Below are positions 24,054 through 27,629 of a stretch of DNA of 27,629 bases, piece after piece. This DNA is from DAOTTI01 sp034437795 (GTDB lineage Bacteria; Chloroflexota; UBA11872; UBA12225), in assembly GCA_034437795.1 (NCBI GenBank), contig DAOTTI010000021.1, forward strand, positions 1 to 27,629. The letters are read 5' to 3'. Both the position numbers and the translations under genes were made by a program. Below the pieces are notes generated by a model. The model was given only the letters and a program-made list of their open reading frames with translations. It was not told the DNA's origin and ran no database searches. Every line of letters begins with the position of its first letter. Positions within the stretch are counted from its first letter, which is position 1.

Positions 24054-26567
24054 CTAGCCGTCCCGCTCTTCTCCGGCCACCGGCGCCACGGGGCGCTGGA
24101 ATGGCGAATGGTCGGCCGGAGCCGGCTCTGCCTCCTCTTCAGGGGCCTGGGGCTCCAGCAGGCGCAGCCCGGCCATCATGAAGACGGCGAAGAGGCACGC
24201 GGCGCCGACGAGCATGGCGTAGGTAAAGCTCCAGGCCAGACCGATGGTCAGCGCGAGCAGGACGGCGCCCGTGCCGGCCAAGGCGGAGACAGCCCAGAGA
24301 AGGGCCGCCCAGCCCCCGCGGCGCGCCGTGGCCAGCAGTCGGATGGCGGACGGGAAGAGCACGCCGAAGCAGATGCCGAAGGGGGCTACGACCAGGGCCC
24401 CGACGGCCGCCCGTGGGAGCATCCGCTCGACCCGAACGGTGGAGGTGGCGATGGCGAGCAGCTCCGGCGCCGCCACCGCCAGCAGACCGGCGGCCAGGGC
24501 TGCCCAGCCGATGACGGGGCGTAGCGCGCGGGGCGAAGCGCGGCCGGCGAGCGCCCCGCCGGCGACCCCGGCCAGCAGGAAGGTGCCGTAAGCCAGCGCC
24601 GGGGCGAGGGTGGGATGGCCGACCAGCAACGGCAGCCGATAGGCCAGCGGGAACAGCACCAGGGCAAAGCCGCCGGCCGCCAGGGCGGCAAAGGCCAGGA
24701 AGCGCCACGGCACAGCGTCCTCCAGAAAGGCCACCGCCTCCTCGCTTCCATCGGCGGCCAGATCGAGGTCCAGCGACTCCGCCGGCGGGCGGCGAGTGAG
24801 CAGGGCGGCGGCGCCGGCGGCTGCGCCGGCAACCAGCAGCACGATGGCCGGGCCCCAGGGGAAGCCCTTCTCAAACTCGAAGAAGAAGGGGCTGCTGTCG
24901 CTGGCCGGCCGGATATCGTACGGCGCGCGGGCCTCGATCGCCCGCGGGCCAATCTCCTCCACGGCAAAGGCGCCAAATGGGGAGAGCGCCTCCAGGTGAG
25001 GCATGAAGAGAGGCGGGTAGGGCGTCTGGCGCAGCGCCTCGAAGATGGCGCGGGCCTCATCCTCCAGGTAGGGGGTCTTGCGCACCATCAGCAGGGGCAG
25101 CACGATGCCCCCGCCCTGGCGCTCGGCCAGGGGCTGGTCATTGATCGCCAGGAGCCGGCGGATGGCCTGCACCGGCGTGGCCCCGCGCCCCGTCAGCGAC
25201 TGGAAGGCCGTGTTGAAGGCGCGGGTCAACTCCTGCTCGTCCCTCAGCTTGATCACCAGCCGGCCGTCCTGACGCAGGTGATCGAGGTACTCGCCAAAGG
25301 CCTCAATGGTGTAGAGATAGCTGCCGGCTGCGGCGCCGCCCGGCTGCGCGACGCCGCTAGTGGCGAGCGAGAGGTAGATGATGTCGAACTGCTCGTCCGT
25401 CGACCGGAGGAAGGTGCGGCCATCCTGCTCCACGACGCGCACGGCGGGGTGGCTCAGCCAGCCGCCGCTGAACGGTTCGGCGCGACGCGCCGCCGCCAGG
25501 AGGCCCGGGCTGACCTCCGCGGCCACCACCTGCGTGGCGCCGGCCGCCAGGGCCATCAGCACCTCCCGCCCCGTCCCTGCGCCGATCACGAGCACCTTGT
25601 CGCGCGCACCCGGCAGCGTGAAGGGGACGTTACCGATGTCCGCCTGCAACGCCGCGGGGACTGCACCGCCTGGCTCCATCCGGTGCATCAGGCCGGCCAC
25701 ACTGCCGTCGAGGTAGACCCACCGCACGTCGGTGGCATTCGCCGGCTCGGTCACATCGGTGCGGGCAAAGCTGTCCCACATCGTATCGAGCACGCGTTCG
25801 CGCAGCTGCTCGTCATGGATACTGCGGAACAGCGACTTGGGGCTGGCGACGCGCGCCGGGTCGAGCTGCAGCCAGCCGGCGGTCAGCTGCAGGGGGAAGG
25901 CGACAAGCGCCAGGATGGCGCCGCCGCCGGCGGCGCCGAGCGCCAGCCATCGCCCCAGGCGCGACCAGGCAAATCCCGCCTCCTCGTCGATAGCCGCGTC
26001 GGCGGTCGGCGGGCGGGCCGGCACTCCCGTTCGCCGTACCGCCACCGCCTCCAGCGCGTGCGCCACCCCGGCCCCGGCGAAGAGCGCCGCGGCCAGAAGG
26101 AGGGCCGGGATCGGGGTCAGCCAGTCCATGATGGCCGGGCTGAGCAACGCGGCGCCCCCGCCGCCGGCAAGCTGGGCCCCGAACGTCCAGGCTGCGGCCG
26201 CCGGCCGGTGTCGCACGGCGGCAGCGAGCGCCGCACCGGCCATGGCGAAGGTGGCGTAGGCGAGGACGGCATTCGCCACCGGCCAGTTGACCACGGCCCC
26301 CGCAATCGCCAGCCATCCCGTCAGGACGGCTAGCCCGCCGGTGGCCGCGGCGGCGCCCGCCGCGATGGTAGGGCTGCGTCCCGGCCACCAGGTGAGGCGG
26401 TGAGTGACGAGCGCGCCCGCAGCGGCCCCGCTGGCGGCGAAGGCCAGCAGCAAGATGATCCCGTTGCTGGGATAGAGTACGGCGTAGACGCGCGTCAGGC
26501 ATGCGCCCAGGAGCACGGCAGCGGCGGTGATGGATCCCGTGCCCAGCAGTGCGGCGGCCAGAACCAC
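24054..26567 (-). CDS. Multi-pass membrane protein with embedded spermidine synthase/methyltransferase-like domain
   Basis: Protein of 837 aa. The N-terminal ~240 residues form several hydrophobic helices. A soluble Rossmann domain (about 300-500) follows, with VLVIGAGTGREVL (glycine-rich loop at about 329-335), VAAEVSPGLLAAARR and VRVVEQDGRTFL. A motif SDSSPFFFEFEKG closes the soluble part, as in membrane 'spermidine synthase-like' proteins. About seven more helices follow, then a charged Pro-rich tail. In true spermidine synthases the next strand carries a catalytic Asp (DxxDP); here it reads FDIIYLSLATSG, so the catalytic Asp is missing. Polyamine synthesis is therefore unlikely, and the reaction is unknown. 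It starts at GTG 26567, with AGAGGG upstream. It stands alone between repeat-rich gaps. Confidence 0.85.
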   Translation of the reverse strand: MVLAAALLGTGSITAAAVLLGACLTRVYAVLYPSNGIILLLAFAASGAAAGALVTHRLTWWPGRSPTIAAGAAAATGGLAVLTGWLAIAGAVVNWPVANAVLAYATFAMAGAALAAAVRHRPAAAAWTFGAQLAGGGGAALLSPAIMDWLTPIPALLLAAALFAGAGVAHALEAVAVRRTGVPARPPTADAAIDEEAGFAWSRLGRWLALGAAGGGAILALVAFPLQLTAGWLQLDPARVASPKSLFRSIHDEQLRERVLDTMWDSFARTDVTEPANATDVRWVYLDGSVAGLMHRMEPGGAVPAALQADIGNVPFTLPGARDKVLVIGAGTGREVLMALAAGATQVVAAEVSPGLLAAARRAEPFSGGWLSHPAVRVVEQDGRTFLRSTDEQFDIIYLSLATSGVAQPGGAAAGSYLYTIEAFGEYLDHLRQDGRLVIKLRDEQELTRAFNTAFQSLTGRGATPVQAIRRLLAINDQPLAERQGGGIVLPLLMVRKTPYLEDEARAIFEALRQTPYPPLFMPHLEALSPFGAFAVEEIGPRAIEARAPYDIRPASDSSPFFFEFEKGFPWGPAIVLLVAGAAAGAAALLTRRPPAESLDLDLAADGSEEAVAFLEDAVPWRFLAFAALAAGGFALVLFPLAYRLPLLVGHPTLAPALAYGTFLLAGVAGGALAGRASPRALRPVIGWAALAAGLLAVAAPELLAIATSTVRVERMLPRAAVGALVVAPFGICFGVLFPSAIRLLATARRGGWAALLWAVSALAGTGAVLLALTIGLAWSFTYAMLVGAACLFAVFMMAGLRLLEPQAPEEEAEPAPADHSPFQRPVAPVAGEERDG

Positions 26568-26654
26568 AGATGCCCTCTACCGGGCAGTATACGGGCGATG
26601 CCAGGCGCCGGATGAGAGCGGTGCGTCGACGATAGGCGCAGCGCATCTGGACCT

Positions 26655-27012
26655 CGGCCCCTGGCCCCCCGCGCCGACGCAGGGACACGGGGAGGGCAGC
26701 CCTCACCCCCTTGGGCCGGGGCCGCGCCGCACCCCTGCCCCACTTCGCCCCACCGTGCGGCTGGGCCCCGTCGCCCCCGCTCCCGCACGCGGGGGAGGGG
26801 AGAAGACGTCACCCCCTTCGGCCGGGGCCGCGCCGCGAGGGAGGGACGACCTCACCCCCTTCGGTCAGGGCCGCACTGCACCCCTGCCCCACTTCGCCCC
26901 ACCGTGCGGCTGGGCCCCGTCGCCCCCGCTCCCGCACGGAGAGGGGGTCGGCCGGCGCCCGCAGCACCAGCGAGCCGGCGTCACCCCCGTTGCGATACGG
27001 AGAGGGGGAACG
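26655..27012. repeat. GC-rich palindromic repeat cluster, copy 6 (largest)
   Basis: This fills most of the 594-bp gap 26568-27161; I see no credible gene in the gap. Units such as TCACCCCCTTCGGCCGGGGC recur three times (near 26702, 26810 and 26851), alternating with CTCCCGCACG(C/G)-GGAGAGGGG-type half palindromes. It contains the 61-bp perfect direct repeat annotated separately. It is related to the clusters at 1199 and 2938. Confidence 0.78.
26729..26938. repeat. 61-bp perfect direct repeat (26729-26789 and 26878-26938)
   Basis: The block beginning GCACCCCTGCCCCACTTCGC and ending GCTCCCGCACG is present twice without a mismatch, 149 bp apart start to start. Its inner phrase CCGTGCGGCTGGGCCCCGTC resembles CCGTGCGGCGTGGCCCCGCC in the clusters at 1251 and 3081. 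This ties the three clusters to one family. Confidence 0.85.
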
Positions 27013-27077
27013 AGGGCCGCGGGTAGTGGGAAGCCCTCCAACGGGAGACGGGAACTGGTCGCTGGCCGTGATTTCAG

Positions 27078-27167
27078 GGCTAAGTCGGCGCTGGTATGTT
27101 CGTGCGGGACCGGACGGCCGGGCATCGATGGACAGGGCGATGCGAACATACCAGCGGATACTTAGCC
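27078..27167. repeat. 90-bp element with 25-nt imperfect inverted arms
   Basis: The left arm (27078-27102) and right arm (27143-27167) are inverted copies matching at 22 of 25 positions: 8 bp GGCTAAGT, a 3-nt mismatch, then 14 bp CGCTGGTATGTTCG. They enclose 40 nt. The right arm contains the TAA stop of the DUF4352-like gene. No flanking target-site duplication is visible. It could be a large hairpin at the 3' end of that gene's mRNA or a miniature mobile element. Confidence 0.75.
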
Positions 27168-27629
27168 GGTGGGGACGTTCCAGCGCAGCATGGTGCGCGC
27201 GGCGGTGGGGCTGAAGGTGACCTGGGGTTGGGTCTCCCCTTCAGGGATCAAGAAGGTGACGGTCCCCAGCACCGACTGCCCCGGCTGGAGCGTGCCCCCG
27301 CTCAGCCAGCCGGGGGCGCGGATCGCCTCGGCCGGACGGGCGCGCCCGCTGGCGTCGCGCACGCGCCAGTCGCTGAGGCCGAAAGTGAAGGCCTGGGTGC
27401 TCTGGTTGTCGATGACGGCGGTCACAGTGAGAAACTGGTGGCCGGCGCTGGCCTGCCGCCCTCCCTCAGCAGGCGTCACCCGCGGGTCCACGACCTGCGC
27501 CACGACGCCCCCGATCTCCTGGGCGGCGCCGACGGGCCGCGGCGCGCGCACCTCCACCCTGGGCCACAGCCAGGCGAGTGGGCCGCGCTGCAACAGGCGC
27601 TCCATGCCGGCCCCGTTCGCCACCGAGCC
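27162..27629 (-). CDS. DUF4352-like protein, N-terminus beyond window edge
   Basis: About 155 codons are visible and the frame is still open at 27629, so the N-terminus, probably a signal peptide or anchor, is outside the window. GTG at 27623 or ATG at 27605 could serve as starts but would give no export signal. The fold reads as an immunoglobulin-like beta sandwich of the DUF4352 type: FLTVTAVIDNQSTQAFTFG, a GLSDWRVRDASGR turn, then LQPGQSVLGTVTFLIPEGE. Such domains occur in secreted or lipid-anchored proteins. The function is unknown. The stop codon lies inside the right arm of the inverted-repeat element at 27078. Confidence 0.75.
   Translation of the reverse strand, partial: GSVANGAGMERLLQRGPLAWLWPRVEVRAPRPVGAAQEIGGVVAQVVDPRVTPAEGGRQASAGHQFLTVTAVIDNQSTQAFTFGLSDWRVRDASGRARPAEAIRAPGWLSGGTLQPGQSVLGTVTFLIPEGETQPQVTFSPTAARTMLRWNVPTG

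Noticed and set aside
26568..27161. Small genes in the large gap (frames of 160-210 aa on the plus strand)
   Set aside because: The frames run through the GC-rich repeats in every phase and give Pro/Arg/Gly-rich products with no start signals or domains.

Overview
The window is high-GC bacterial chromosome. The gene content points to a member of the Chloroflexota, possibly Thermomicrobia- or Sphaerobacter-like. Supporting signs are a lipid- or membrane-anchored beta-propeller with a Thr/Pro 'PTATPTPGPG' linker, a family-B DNA polymerase, a membrane 'spermidine synthase-like' protein, CIRCE-controlled groEL, and GTG/TTG starts in tightly overlapped operons. The lineage is an inference; no rRNA or other decisive marker is present.

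Layout. (1) 1-1194, minus strand: 5' part of groEL (cut by the window edge), preceded by a sigma70-type promoter embedded in two CIRCE operators; no groES lies beside it. (2) 1424-2890: anchored beta-propeller protein. (3) 3166-11926, minus strand: a MoxR-type cluster in transcription order: Gln-rich membrane protein, MoxR AAA+ ATPase, DUF58 protein, BatA-like membrane protein, tandem-VWA membrane protein. The last four overlap by 4 bp each (TTGA, GTGA, ATGA), so they are probably translationally coupled. (4) 12214-12768: Fur-family regulator, divergent from the MoxR cluster. (5) 13111-14907: a DUF2249-like small protein convergent with queG. (6) 15084-18332, plus strand: family-B DNA polymerase with an apparent C-terminal clamp-binding motif, then a fumarylacetoacetate hydrolase-family enzyme resembling 2-keto-3-deoxy-sugar-acid dehydratases. 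(7) 18585-22654, minus strand: NAD-dependent sugar epimerase/dehydratase and phosphoenolpyruvate carboxylase. (8) 22835-23896, plus strand: selD, whose catalytic position is an in-frame UGA followed at once by a good bacterial SECIS-like hairpin, so selenophosphate synthetase is itself probably a selenoprotein. (9) 24054-26567, minus strand: a membrane protein with an embedded aminopropyltransferase-like Rossmann domain. (10) 27162-27629, minus strand: partial DUF4352-like protein.

The intergenic gaps are unusual. At least six hold G/C-rich palindromic repeats built around CCCTCTCC...GGAGAGGG or CTCCGACRCGGAG cores. Other structures are a 61-bp perfect direct repeat, a 37-bp direct repeat, a 75-nt purine/pyrimidine tract and a 90-bp element with 25-nt inverted arms.

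The most notable observation is the UGA-containing selD with its SECIS. It implies that the host decodes selenocysteine, so selA, selB and tRNA-Sec should exist elsewhere; none was seen here. No rRNA, tRNA, transposase or CRISPR array was recognised.
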